64,000 nt of DNA, taken from positions 100,935 through 164,934 of the forward strand of contig JAUMWD010000001.1 of NCBI GenBank assembly GCA_030529825.1, in the 5' to 3' direction. Shown here piece after piece: positions 24,068 to 34,035 of the stretch. Origin of the DNA: Bacillota bacterium (GTDB lineage Bacteria > Bacillota > Clostridia > Oscillospirales > Oscillospiraceae). Under the pieces are notes generated by a model. It had not been told where the DNA came from and made no database searches. It worked only from the letters and a program-made list of their open reading frames with translations. Both the position numbers and the translations under genes were made by a program. Positions within the stretch are counted from its first letter, which is position 1, and every line of letters begins with the position of its first letter.

Positions 24068-25561
24068 TTATTTGTTTTTAAGAATAACATCGTGGCTGCC
24101 GCCTTCAACAATGCTGACGGAGGACACGAGGGTGAGTCTTGCGTTTTTCTTCAGATCTGCAAGATTTGTGACACCGCAGTTGCACATGGTGGACTTGATC
24201 TTGTAAACGCTCATTTCCACATTGTCATGGAGAGGACCTGCGTAGGTGACATAGGAGTCAACACCTTCCTCAAAGGAGAGCTTGCCGCCGCGGCCGCCCA
24301 TGTCGTAGCGCTGCCAGTTGCGGGCGCGGTTTGAGCCTTCGCCCCAGTATTCCTTGACAAAAACGCCGTTAATCATGAGCTTCTGGGTGGGGCTTTCGTC
24401 AAAGCGGGCGAAGTAGCGGCCCATCATGAGGAAGTCAGCGCCCATTGCCAATGCGAGAGTCATATGGTAGTCGTAAACAAGACCGCCGTCGGAGCAGACG
24501 GGAACATAGATGCCGGTCTTTTCGAAATATTCGTCACGGGCGGCAACGACCTCGATAAGGGCGGATGCCTGTCCGCGGCCGATGCCTTTTGTTTCGCGGG
24601 TGATGCAGATACTGCCGCCGCCGATGCCCACCTTGACAAAGTCTGCGCCTGCCTCTGCGAGGAAGAGGAAGCCGTCGCGGTCAACAACGTTGCCTGCGCC
24701 CACCTTTACGGAGTCGCCGTACTTTTCGCGGATGAAGTCGATGGCCTTTTTCTGCCTGTGGGAGTAGCCGTCGGAGGAGTCGAGACACAGAACATCGACG
24801 CCTGCGTCAACAAGTGCGGGAACGCGCTGCTCATAGTCACGGGTGTTGATACCCGCGCCAACCATGTAACGCTTGTGCTCGTCGAGGATTTCGTTGGGAT
24901 TGAGCTTATGCTCGGAGTAGTCCTTGCGGAATACGAAGTACATGAGCTTGCCGTCCTTGTCGATGATAGGCAGGGAGTTAAGCTTGTGGTCCCAGATGAT
25001 GTCGTTTGCTTCCTTGAGAGAAGTGCCCTCGGGGGCGGTTACGAGCTTTTCAAGGGGAGTCATGAACTGATGTACGGGGGTGTCAACGCTCATGCGGCTT
25101 ACGCGGTAGTCACGGCTGGACACAATACCCATGAGCTTGCCGTTGGCTGTGCCGTCCTCGGTGACGGCAACGGTGGAGTAACCGTTCTTTTCCTTGAGAG
25201 CAAGGATGTCTGCCAGAGTCTGGTCGGGCTTCACATTGGAGGCACTGGTGACAAAGCCTGCCTTGTAGCTCTTTACGCGGGCTACCATTGCGGCTTCGCT
25301 TTCGATGCTCTGTGCGCCGTAGATGAAGGACATTCCGCCCTCCTTTGCCAGGGCAATGGCCATGGTGTCGTTGGAAACGGACTGCATGATAGCGGAGACA
25401 AAGGGGGTGTTGAGGTAGATGGGGGATTCCTCACCTTTTTTGAACTTTACGAGAGGAGTGCGGAGACTGACATTTGCAGGAGTGCATTCCTCGCTGGTGT
25501 AGCCGGGAATGAGAAGGTATTCACTGAAAGTCCTTGAGGGTTCGTTATAATAAAATGCCAT
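24068..25561 (-). CDS. guaB: IMP dehydrogenase, divergent Tritrichomonas-like type
   Basis: Oxidises IMP to XMP with NAD+, the committed step of guanine nucleotide synthesis. The 497-residue TIM barrel is interrupted by a CBS-pair domain (about residues 95-215). The active-site loop reads [20 protein letters not shown] with nucleophile Cys319; the flap has RARNWQRYD. These differ from the usual bacterial GPGSICTTR loop and match, including the Cys319 numbering, the IMP dehydrogenase of the protozoan Tritrichomonas foetus as I remember it. First gene of a guaB-guaA operon with a strong promoter. Confidence 0.95.
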   Translation of the reverse strand: MAFYYNEPSRTFSEYLLIPGYTSEECTPANVSLRTPLVKFKKGEESPIYLNTPFVSAIMQSVSNDTMAIALAKEGGMSFIYGAQSIESEAAMVARVKSYKAGFVTSASNVKPDQTLADILALKEKNGYSTVAVTEDGTANGKLMGIVSSRDYRVSRMSVDTPVHQFMTPLEKLVTAPEGTSLKEANDIIWDHKLNSLPIIDKDGKLMYFVFRKDYSEHKLNPNEILDEHKRYMVGAGINTRDYEQRVPALVDAGVDVLCLDSSDGYSHRQKKAIDFIREKYGDSVKVGAGNVVDRDGFLFLAEAGADFVKVGIGGGSICITRETKGIGRGQASALIEVVAARDEYFEKTGIYVPVCSDGGLVYDYHMTLALAMGADFLMMGRYFARFDESPTQKLMINGVFVKEYWGEGSNRARNWQRYDMGGRGGKLSFEEGVDSYVTYAGPLHDNVEMSVYKIKSTMCNCGVTNLADLKKNARLTLVSSVSIVEGGSHDVILKNK

Positions 25562-25592
25562 TTACGGTACCTCCGAAAAATGTTATTGAGTT

Positions 25593-25621
25593 ATTTTCTC
25601 ACAAATTTCGACAGCCGTCAA
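25593..25621 (-). promoter_or_regulatory. Promoter of the guaB-guaA operon
   Basis: Minus strand TTGACG (25621-25616), a 17-bp spacer and GAAAAT (25598-25593), 31 bases before the guaB start. The ~25-base leader leaves no room for a purine riboswitch. Confidence 0.7.
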
Positions 25622-25842
25622 TTTGTAAATGCCAAAAGGAAGTAGAAATTTTGAACACTCTGCGACCATATTTTGTATAACTTATATATTTGCCGTAAAA
25701 CAGAAAAAGCGGGCCGAATTTTCGGCCCACAACAATACCATTATAAGGCAAATTGAGGGCGGTGTCAATGGATTCCGCCACCAAAACCGGAGAATCTGCG
25801 TTTTGAATAATTTAGCGATTTAAAGTTTGTAAGTATTTGCTC

Positions 25843-25871
25843 TTGAAAGGGGAGCAGCCCTTTGCTATATT
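25843..25871 (+). promoter_or_regulatory. Promoter inside the 770-base non-coding region
   Basis: TTGAAA (25843-25848), a 17-bp spacer and TATATT (25866-25871). It would drive a transcript of about 150 bases ending at the hairpin at 25959-26027. Confidence 0.55.
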
Positions 25872-25933
25872 ATAACCAGAAGGGGTGATACCCGATGAAA
25901 ATATAAATGAAATCTGCAGAAAGAGAGGTTAAA

Positions 25934-25966
25934 ATGATGTTAGATACCAAGAATACAGAGAAGTAA
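25934..25966 (+). CDS. Possible ten-residue leader peptide
   Basis: MMLDTKNTEK with AGAGAGG seven bases before the first ATG. Its stop codon is the sixth to eighth base of the terminator stem, so a terminating ribosome would melt the hairpin. No run of a single regulatory amino acid is present. Confidence 0.3.
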   Translation: MMLDTKNTEK

Positions 25967-26027
25967 CCCTTGACTGTGTTGAGAGTCGTGTGAAAAAGAC
26001 CTGCAGTCAAGGGTTACTTCTTTTTTT
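25959..26027 (+). terminator. Long-stem terminator
   Basis: AGAAGTAACCCTTGACTG (25959-25976) is perfectly complementary to 26004-26021, an 18-bp stem with a 27-base loop, followed by six Ts. Confidence 0.8.
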
Positions 26028-26035
26028 GGACAAAT

Positions 26036-26215
26036 CTTTTTCCGTGATGCGCCGTTTCGCGCCTTGAACATACACAAAGTATGTCCTGCGGCACTCACCG
26101 CCGCCTGACGAAAAAATCTTTTGCCCAAAGCATTGCCTCCTCGAAATTGCCTTGCAAAAAAATCTCTCGCTCAAAGCTGCAAATCATTTTCCGTGATGCG
26201 GCTTCTCACCGAATT
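26036..26215. repeat. Non-coding repeat-bearing segment
   Basis: TTTTTCCGTGATGCGCC near 26040 recurs as TTTTCCGTGATGCGGC near 26188. Between them an AAAAATCTTTTGCCCAAAGC unit recurs as AAAATCTCTCGCTCAAAGC. A small hairpin ACATAC-ACAAA-GTATGT lies near 26070. The pattern suggests a decayed interspersed repeat. The minus-strand reading frame across it has no start or composition typical of a gene. Confidence 0.45.
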
Positions 26216-26223
26216 ACAATTTC

Positions 26224-26248
26224 GTGTCCCGTAAGGGGCGCTTTTTTT
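26224..26248 (+). terminator. Terminator-like hairpin
   Basis: GTGTCCC-GTAA-GGGGCGC (7-bp stem with two G-U pairs) followed by seven Ts. Confidence 0.6.
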
Positions 26249-26259
26249 ATGCCGGATTA

Positions 26260-26288
26260 TTGTAATCTCCTTAACAAAGTGCTAATAT
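26260..26288 (+). promoter_or_regulatory. Promoter of the cytidylate-kinase-like gene
   Basis: TTGTAA (26260-26265), a 17-bp spacer and TAATAT (26283-26288), 43 bases before the ATG. Confidence 0.5.
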
Positions 26289-26331
26289 TAATTCAATAAA
26301 GCAACTCAAAAAAACACCACGGAGGTGCCTT

Positions 26332-26931
26332 ATGAGCAAGATTATCACAGTGGGCCGTGAATTCGGCAGCGGCGGCAGAGAACTGGGCCGCAGACTTGCC
26401 GAGGAATTGGGCATTCAGTATTACGACAAGGAAATAATCAGCGAAATTGCGAAAAACACCTCTCTGTCTGAAAGCTATGTTCAGCAGGTGGTGGAGGGCA
26501 AGCCCCACAGACTTTTTCCCATAAGCATCGGTCAAAGCTTCGCCGTTGCGCCGGACTATCAGATGCTGCAGATGCAGAGCATCTATACGGCACAGACGGA
26601 GATAATCACAAGGCTTGCGGAAAAGGGCGACTGCATAATCATAGGCCGCTGCGCCGACTATATTTTAAGGGACTATAAGCCACTTAAGATTTTCGTCTAT
26701 GCCGACCTTGAAAGCCGTGTGCGCCGCTGTCTTGAGCGCCGCCCCGAGGGAGAAAGCCTTACCGAGGAGCAGATACGCAGGCAGATTATCGCCATCGACA
26801 AGGACAGAGCGAGGTATTATAACGACTTTACCGGTCAGAAGTGGGGCGACAAGCGCTTTTACGATGTGTGCATCAACACGACGGACCTTGTCATCAAGGA
26901 CATGGTACCCCACATTGCAAAGCTGTTTTAA
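26332..26931 (+). CDS. Cytidylate kinase-like family protein
   Basis: A 199-residue P-loop nucleotide kinase relative. The N-terminus IITVGREFGSGGRELGRRLA is the modified Walker A of the cytidylate-kinase-like family; a middle IIGRCADYIL and an arginine-rich lid (RRCLERRPEGESLTEEQIRR) follow. These proteins are common in Clostridia as extra copies next to true Cmk and their substrate is unproven. The start has GGAGGTG upstream. It is a single gene between its own promoter and terminator. Confidence 0.88.
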   Translation: MSKIITVGREFGSGGRELGRRLAEELGIQYYDKEIISEIAKNTSLSESYVQQVVEGKPHRLFPISIGQSFAVAPDYQMLQMQSIYTAQTEIITRLAEKGDCIIIGRCADYILRDYKPLKIFVYADLESRVRRCLERRPEGESLTEEQIRRQIIAIDKDRARYYNDFTGQKWGDKRFYDVCINTTDLVIKDMVPHIAKLF

Positions 26932-26936
26932 TAAAA

Positions 26937-26967
26937 AGAAAAAGCCGCCCAAGTGCGGCTTTTTTCT
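26937..26967 (+). terminator. Rho-independent terminator
   Basis: AAAAAGCCGC-CCAAGT-GCGGCTTTTT followed by further Ts. Confidence 0.88.
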
Positions 26968-26977
26968 TTTTAAGCCA

Positions 26978-27006
26978 TTTACAAAACGGGAATAATTTAG
27001 TAAGAT
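26978..27006 (+). promoter_or_regulatory. Promoter of the rRNA methyltransferase gene
   Basis: TTTACA (26978-26983), a 17-bp spacer and TAAGAT (27001-27006). A leader hairpin CCTTTGAA-AGAA-TTCAAAGG (27015-27034) starts right after the expected transcript start. Confidence 0.55.
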
Positions 27007-27061
27007 AGCATGACCCTTTGAAAGAATTCAAAGGCTTAAAAATAACAGTTGAGGTGAAAAT

Positions 27062-28174
27062 ATGAACAAGTATGATTTATGCGTTCCCTGCCTGTTGGGC
27101 CTCGAGGGCCCCATTGCGGATGAACTCAAGCGCATGAAGCTTGAGGGTGTCCGCTCTGAAAACGGCAGGGTTTATTTTTCCGGTGACGATTTTGCCATAG
27201 CCAAGGCAAATACCTGCCTGAGAATCGGCGAGCGTGTACTTATTGAGCTGGGAAGATTTGAGGCCCGCACCTTTGACGAGCTTTTTGAAAAAACAAAGGC
27301 CCTGCCCTGGGAAAAGCTCATTCCCGCGGATGCGGCATTCCCCGTCAAGGGCTACAGCCTTAATTCCAAGCTTTTCTCCGTTTCCGACTGCCAGAAGATA
27401 ATCAAAAAGGCAATCGTGGAGCATCTCAAGGGCGTATACCGCCTTGAGTGGTTCCCCGAAAACAGAGAAACCTATCAGATTCAGTTTTCCATTATGAAGG
27501 ACATGGTGTCCCTGTGCATTGACACCTCGGGTGAGGGACTGCATAAGCGCGGCTACCGCCCCGCCCATAATGCCGCACCCCTGAAGGAAACCATGGCGGC
27601 GGCAATGGTGACGCTTTCCCGCTATCGCGGCAGAGAGGATTTCTGCGATCCCTTCTGCGGCAGCGGCACAATCCCCATTGAGGCTGCGCTCATTGCGAAA
27701 AACCGCGCCCCCGGTCTTAATCGCAGCTTTTCCGCCATGAATTGGCGCAGCTTTGACCAAAGCGTGTGGAACGAGGTGCGCGAGGAGGCACGCTCAAGGG
27801 AGTTCAGCGGCGATTACCGCATCGTGGGCTCCGATATTGATCCCAATGCCCTTGCAATTGCAAGGGAAAACGCGGAGCGCGCAGGCGTTGCGGATATTGT
27901 TCGCTTTGAGAAGGCGGATGCCACAAAATTTGAGCGCAAAACCGAAAACGGCATAATTGTGACTAATCCGCCCTACGGTGAGCGTATAATGGAAAAGCAG
28001 GAGGCGGAAATGCTTTACCGCGGCTTCGGTGAGGCATGGCGCGCCACGGAAAACTGGAAGCTCTATCTGCTGTCCAGCCATACGGAGTTTGAACGCACCT
28101 TCGGCAAAACCGCCGACAAAAAGCGCAAGCTTTATAACGGCATGATTAAGTGCGACCTGTTTATGTATTTCTAA
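27062..28174 (+). CDS. THUMP-domain class I rRNA methyltransferase (RlmL/YpsC type)
   Basis: A 370-residue SAM-dependent RNA methyltransferase, probably forming N2-methylguanine in 23S rRNA. An N-terminal THUMP RNA-binding domain (about residues 45-155) is followed by the Rossmann methyltransferase domain with FCDPFCGSGTIPIEAALIA (SAM motif I) and the catalytic IIVTNPPYGERI. The length matches the Firmicute YpsC form, without the second RlmK domain seen in E. coli RlmKL. Monocistronic; GAGGTG precedes the ATG. Confidence 0.93.
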   Translation: MNKYDLCVPCLLGLEGPIADELKRMKLEGVRSENGRVYFSGDDFAIAKANTCLRIGERVLIELGRFEARTFDELFEKTKALPWEKLIPADAAFPVKGYSLNSKLFSVSDCQKIIKKAIVEHLKGVYRLEWFPENRETYQIQFSIMKDMVSLCIDTSGEGLHKRGYRPAHNAAPLKETMAAAMVTLSRYRGREDFCDPFCGSGTIPIEAALIAKNRAPGLNRSFSAMNWRSFDQSVWNEVREEARSREFSGDYRIVGSDIDPNALAIARENAERAGVADIVRFEKADATKFERKTENGIIVTNPPYGERIMEKQEAEMLYRGFGEAWRATENWKLYLLSSHTEFERTFGKTADKKRKLYNGMIKCDLFMYF

Positions 28175-28227
28175 AACTTGTGTCAAAAAATATATAAATT
28201 ATTTACAAAATTTATTGCACAGAGTAC

Positions 28228-28258
28228 TTGCAAAATTCGGAAAGTGTGCTATTATAAT
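28228..28258 (+). promoter_or_regulatory. Promoter of groESL
   Basis: TATAAT (28253-28258) with TTGCAA (28228-28233) 19 bp upstream; the long spacer makes the -35 uncertain. The CIRCE operator begins eight bases after the -10. Confidence 0.6.
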
Positions 28259-28265
28259 ACTTAAG

Positions 28266-28292
28266 TTAGCACTCGAGGCGAACGAGTGCTAA
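28266..28292. promoter_or_regulatory. CIRCE operator for HrcA
   Basis: Perfect TTAGCACTC, a nine-base spacer and GAGTGCTAA. This is the classical CIRCE heat-shock operator bound by HrcA, placed in the transcribed leader of groESL. Confidence 0.98.
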
Positions 28293-28332
28293 CCCCCTGT
28301 GAAAATTGTACTAATTATTGGAGGTCAAATAT

Positions 28333-30262
<1,930 letters not shown>

Positions 30263-30292
30263 TTGAGCAAAATCAAATAGAATAAATTTAAG

Positions 30293-30324
30293 AGCTCCCG
30301 CATCGAAAGATGCGGGAGCTTTTT
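30293..30324 (+). terminator. Terminator of groESL
   Basis: AGCTCCCGCATC-GAAA-GATGCGGGAGCT with a stable GAAA tetraloop, then Ts. Confidence 0.95.
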
Positions 30325-30389
30325 GCATTTTTTTGCCAATGAAAAAGCTGACAGAATCCCCTGATTTCCGACATTTGCCATGTGTCATA

Positions 30390-30418
30390 TTGACAAATTC
30401 GACAACACAATGTATAGT
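30390..30418 (+). promoter_or_regulatory. SigA promoter of the lipid gene cluster
   Basis: TTGACA (30390-30395), a 17-bp spacer and TATAGT (30413-30418). A second TATAAT at 30438-30443 has no good -35. The first gene begins at 30511, leaving a leader of about 85 bases. Confidence 0.7.
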
Positions 30419-30510
30419 GGAAACTGATATTTTGTATTATAATGTAGGCACAAAATAATGTGTTTTGCGAAAGACAGTTTTTTCTTACATATGTCAAAAG
30501 GAGTCGGACA

Positions 30511-30807
30511 ATGGAGTACCCGAAAGCTGCATTAAATGCTTCATATAAGGAAAAGTATATCTCGGTTCTTACGGAGTATCTTTCATCGCTGCGGGCAAAG
30601 GTCGGGGTAACACAGGAGGAGCTTTCTAAAATCATCGGCGTGTCCCGGCAGACTTATTATGCCATCGAGAACAGGAGCAGGGAAATGTCCTGGAGCATGT
30701 ATATGACGCTCATAATGTTTTTTGACACCAACGAGAAGACCCATGACATGCTGAGGACCATCGGCGCCTACCCTGATGAGCTCATGGCGCTTATAAAGCA
30801 GAAATAA
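30511..30807 (+). CDS. XRE-family helix-turn-helix regulator heading the lipid cluster
   Basis: A 98-residue DNA-binding protein with a Cro/C1-type helix-turn-helix at about residues 25-65 (LRAKVGVTQEELSKIIGVSRQTYYAIENR). A short helical tail follows (LIMFFDTNEKTHDMLRTIGAYPDELM). The start at 30511 is supported by AAAAGGAG seven bases upstream; an upstream in-frame ATG at 30460 has none. It is only 22 bases from the acyl-AMP ligase gene and under the cluster promoter, so it probably controls the cluster. Confidence 0.85.
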   Translation: MEYPKAALNASYKEKYISVLTEYLSSLRAKVGVTQEELSKIIGVSRQTYYAIENRSREMSWSMYMTLIMFFDTNEKTHDMLRTIGAYPDELMALIKQK

Positions 30808-30829
30808 ACAAGATAGGATTTCCGTAAGA

Positions 30830-32779
30830 ATGAAGAATAACACTCTGGGCGGTTACAAGACGGTTGACGCCTATGTAAGCGCAAAGCTGAAGCATTTCAA
30901 CTCACTGGAGCATAGCTTTGCCTCCATGTTTGAGGTGATGTTTTCGGAAAGAGAAAATATTATTTACGAAAAAAGCTGCGGCTATAAAATCGAATATGCA
31001 ACCTATGGTGAGGCCTGTGACCGGGCTGTCTCCTGCTCAAACCGTATCCGCAAGCTGGCAGGCGGACTCCATCACGATTCCGTAATCGGCCTGTACATGG
31101 AAAATGACATCAACTGGATTGTGGCCTTCTGGGCAATTCTCCGAAGCGGCTTCAGACCGCTCCTGCTGAATGCGAGACTGGGCGACGAAATCCTCTCCGC
31201 GGCCATGAAAAGCTGTGACACAAGGCTTGTAATCTCCGACGGCAAGGTGTTTGAGGGTGTCAGCACAGTGGTCTTTGACAAGTTAATGGGCGGTGTGGAG
31301 CCTGAAGAGTGCTGTGAGGACTTCGGCACAGAGGTGCTTATTATGTCCTCGGGAACAACCTCGAGTCCCAAAATATGCGCCTATACTCCGGAGGAATTCT
31401 ACTGCCTGATTAATGACAGCTATGATATTATCGCAAAGTGCGACCGCATACAAAAGTTCTATGAGGGCCAGATAAAGCTGCTGACCTTCCTGCCCTTTTA
31501 CCATATTTTCGGCCTTGTGGCCGTATATGTATGGTTTGCGTTTTTCGCAAGGACCTTTGTGCATCTCGGCGACTATTCCGCCCAGACGATTCTGAACACC
31601 ATTCGCAGGCATAAGGTAACTCATATCTTTGCCGTGCCGATGTTCTGGAACGAGGTATATAAGCAGGCCATAAAGACAATCAGGGACCGGGGCGAGGAAA
31701 CCTACGAGCGCTTCTGCAAGGGCATGGATATTGCGCGGCGCATCGGCGATGTACCCTTGATCGGCCAGCGCTTCATTCGCTCCGCCTTCAGTGAGGTGCG
31801 TGAAAACCTTTTCGGGGAAAGCATCAGCTTCATGATTACCGGCGGAAGCGAAATAAAGCCCGAGGTGCTGTCTTTCTTTAATCTCATCGGCTACCACCTT
31901 GCAAACGGCTACGGCATGACGGAAATCGGCATAACCTCCGTGGAGCTGAGCCCTAAACGGGAAATCCTCAATAAGGGGTTCGTGGGCAAGCCCCTGACCT
32001 CCGTTGAGTATTCAATCTCGGAAGAGGGAAGCCTGCTTGTCCGCGGCGGCTCCGTTGCGAAATATATTTTGGAGGACGGCAAAAGGCTTGAGCTCTCCGA
32101 TTGGTACGATACCCGCGACCTTGCCGAATGTGTTGACGGGCATTACAGAATTCTCGGACGCATGGACGATCTGGTAATCGCGGAAAACGGCGAAAACCTC
32201 AATCCCTGCTTGGTGGAGCCCTTGCTGACAGAGAATGACTCCTATCAACTCTGCCTTGTGGGTACCGTGAAAGACGGGGAAATCCTGCCCACGCTCCTTG
32301 TCTATGCCGGAAGCTATGTGACGGCTGAAAGGTACGAGACGGTGAGAGGAGAAATCCTTCGTCGCCTGCAGAAAAACTCCCTGTCGTCAATGATAAGAAA
32401 AATCCTGTTTGTGAAGAAACCGCTTGTTGACGCGGGAGATATAAAAATCAACAGAACTCGTCTCACGGAGCAGTATGCCTCGGGCAGCCTTGAAATTCTT
32501 GACCCGGAGAAAATCGCCGCCGCCGAGTGCGCTGAAAACGAGCTTGCGGATTATGTCAGAGCGCTGTTTGCCGCCGCGCTTGAGAAGCCTGCGGAGGAAA
32601 TCGGCATGGATGCGGATTTCTTCCTGGACGAGGGCGGCACGAGCCTCGACTATTTCGCCATGATTTCAAAAATTCAGGAAGACTATGCCGTGAGCTTTCC
32701 TGCAACACAGGAAAAAACCATGACAACAGTACGGGAGCTTTACAGCTTCATCGAGGAAACCCTAAAAAATGTGGATTAA
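30830..32779 (+). CDS. Acyl-AMP ligase fused to a C-terminal acyl carrier protein
   Basis: A 649-residue member of the ANL adenylating superfamily. The N-terminal ~550 residues have the phosphate loop MSSGTTSSPK, the GYGMTEIGITS motif, DTRDLAECVDGHYRILGRMDD and the catalytic Lys region DIKINRTRL. Residues about 570-645 are an acyl-carrier domain, with the phosphopantetheine-attachment Ser605 in DEGGTSLD. The likely reaction is ATP-dependent activation of a fatty acid and loading onto its own carrier domain. It overlaps the next gene by 11 bases. The ribosome site is weak (AGGA at 12 bases). The chain-length preference is unknown. Confidence 0.88.
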   Translation: MKNNTLGGYKTVDAYVSAKLKHFNSLEHSFASMFEVMFSERENIIYEKSCGYKIEYATYGEACDRAVSCSNRIRKLAGGLHHDSVIGLYMENDINWIVAFWAILRSGFRPLLLNARLGDEILSAAMKSCDTRLVISDGKVFEGVSTVVFDKLMGGVEPEECCEDFGTEVLIMSSGTTSSPKICAYTPEEFYCLINDSYDIIAKCDRIQKFYEGQIKLLTFLPFYHIFGLVAVYVWFAFFARTFVHLGDYSAQTILNTIRRHKVTHIFAVPMFWNEVYKQAIKTIRDRGEETYERFCKGMDIARRIGDVPLIGQRFIRSAFSEVRENLFGESISFMITGGSEIKPEVLSFFNLIGYHLANGYGMTEIGITSVELSPKREILNKGFVGKPLTSVEYSISEEGSLLVRGGSVAKYILEDGKRLELSDWYDTRDLAECVDGHYRILGRMDDLVIAENGENLNPCLVEPLLTENDSYQLCLVGTVKDGEILPTLLVYAGSYVTAERYETVRGEILRRLQKNSLSSMIRKILFVKKPLVDAGDIKINRTRLTEQYASGSLEILDPEKIAAAECAENELADYVRALFAAALEKPAEEIGMDADFFLDEGGTSLDYFAMISKIQEDYAVSFPATQEKTMTTVRELYSFIEETLKNVD

Positions 32780-33410
32780 GTTCTTTAACCTCTTTGCCAA
32801 AATCACCGGATGGCTTCTGCAGTGGTTTTGCTTTCGCACAAAAGTGTATTACGAAGATAAATCGGTGCAGGGACGGCATATTAAGGGCCGCGCCATTATA
32901 GTTTCAAACCACACCTCGGTGTATGACTACGCGGTGATGATGTTTGTGTTCATAACGCGAACGCTGCGTTACCAGATGGCGGAAATCCTGTTTGAGAAAA
33001 AGGGACTGAGAACTCTGCTGCGCTGGCTTGGCGGCATCTATGTGAACAGGAATAATCACGATTTGAGCTTTGTGAGAAAGTCCGTGGATATTCTTGATGC
33101 CGGCGGCGTTGTGGGCGTATTCCCCGAGGGAAGACTGCCACGCAAGGGAGAGGAAAGTCCGCTGCCCTTTGCCTCCAGCGTGACATATATTGCCCTGCAG
33201 TCAGGTGCGCCGATAATACCCGTTTACACAAACGGCTCCTATTTCTGCAAAAAGCGGGCAAGAGTCATTATCGGCAAGCCCATAGCTGCGGACGAGTTAG
33301 CTGACTCAAGCTTAACGGAAAAGGAAAATCTCCAACAGATAACCGAAAAGATACGGGAACGGATCAAGGAATTGGGGAAGGAATTAGATGAAAAAACCAA
33401 AAAGAGCTAA
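32769..33410 (+). CDS. PlsC-type 1-acyl-glycerol-3-phosphate acyltransferase, copy 1
   Basis: A 213-residue membrane-associated acyltransferase. The catalytic HX4D is His48-Asp53 (VSNHTSVYDYAVM), and the phosphate-binding motif is VFPEGRLPRKGE. It transfers an acyl chain from acyl-ACP, acyl-CoA or acyl-phosphate to a lysophospholipid or a related acceptor. A hydrophobic N-terminus (residues 1-22) anchors it. It overlaps both neighbours (11 and 23 bases). A second, divergent copy follows at once, so this pair probably has distinct acceptors rather than housekeeping roles. Confidence 0.9.
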   Translation: MWIKFFNLFAKITGWLLQWFCFRTKVYYEDKSVQGRHIKGRAIIVSNHTSVYDYAVMMFVFITRTLRYQMAEILFEKKGLRTLLRWLGGIYVNRNNHDLSFVRKSVDILDAGGVVGVFPEGRLPRKGEESPLPFASSVTYIALQSGAPIIPVYTNGSYFCKKRARVIIGKPIAADELADSSLTEKENLQQITEKIRERIKELGKELDEKTKKS

Positions 33411-34035
33411 ACTGTTTTCCCTGTCGTATCTCTTTTATGATATTACCAAGCTGATTGCGGCGCTGCCGGGATTGCTTGCCTTCAGACCGAAATATATATA
33501 CCAGAATAAAGCGGCGAGAAAACGCATACGCGGCGGAGCCGTACTCATAGGGAATCACACGGGCTTTTTCGACCCGGTGTATATGCAGTTCGGTGTTTGG
33601 TACAGGCGTCACCACTTCCTTTGCGCCAAGGAATTCTTTGATTCAAAGGCCAGATTTTTCTTTAAGAACTTCATGTGCATTCCCATAGACAGAGATAACT
33701 TCGGAATGGATACCTTTAGAGAAATCACAGAGCATCTGAAGCAGGGTGAGCTTGTGAGTATGTTCCCCGAGGGCAAAATAGAAAAGGAGCTGAACTCCTT
33801 TAAGTCGGGAATGGTTCTCATGGCGCTGCAGAGCGGTGCTCCCATAGTACCGATATATATAAAACCCAGAAAAACCGTATGGCACCGACTGGTGATGGCT
33901 ATCGGCGAGCCTGTGGATGTTGTTGAAATATGCGGAGGCAGCAGACCCTCATTTTCCAAGATAGAGAATGTAGCCGAGCTTCTGCATAATATTGAGGTGC
34001 AGTTAAAGGAAATGTGTGAGAAAGGGGATAAATAA
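33388..34035 (+). CDS. PlsC-type acyltransferase, copy 2
   Basis: A 215-residue acyltransferase of the same family as the preceding gene but clearly diverged. HX4D is His57-Asp62 (IGNHTGFFDPVY); the second motif is MFPEGKIEKELNSFKSG. It lacks the long N-terminal hydrophobic stretch of copy 1 and instead begins with a lysine-rich segment. The stop overlaps the next start by one base (TAATG). Its place between two acyl-AMP ligases suggests it uses acyl-ACP made by the cluster. Confidence 0.9.
   Translation: MKKPKRAKLFSLSYLFYDITKLIAALPGLLAFRPKYIYQNKAARKRIRGGAVLIGNHTGFFDPVYMQFGVWYRRHHFLCAKEFFDSKARFFFKNFMCIPIDRDNFGMDTFREITEHLKQGELVSMFPEGKIEKELNSFKSGMVLMALQSGAPIVPIYIKPRKTVWHRLVMAIGEPVDVVEICGGSRPSFSKIENVAELLHNIEVQLKEMCEKGDK

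Larger units (their letters stand above)
25878..26027 (+). ncRNA. Small transcript with mini-ORFs and a strong terminator hairpin
   Basis: Predicted RNA between a good promoter and a terminator. It holds a three-codon ORF (ATG at about 25894) behind AAGGGGTGAT, and a ten-codon ORF (25934-25966, MMLDTKNTEK) behind AGAGAGG. The last codons and stop of the second lie inside the 5' arm of the terminator stem. This is the geometry of a leader peptide plus attenuator, but no gene follows for 300 bases. It may be a small RNA, a leader remnant or a peptide gene. Confidence 0.45.

Noticed and set aside
24464-25537. 357-residue open frame opposite guaB
   Set aside because: Antisense shadow with low-complexity Val/Ala/Gly/Asp composition and no initiation signal.
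25562-25860. Purine riboswitch upstream of guaB
   Set aside because: The promoter is 31 bases from the start codon, so the leader is too short, and no aptamer-like junction was seen further upstream.
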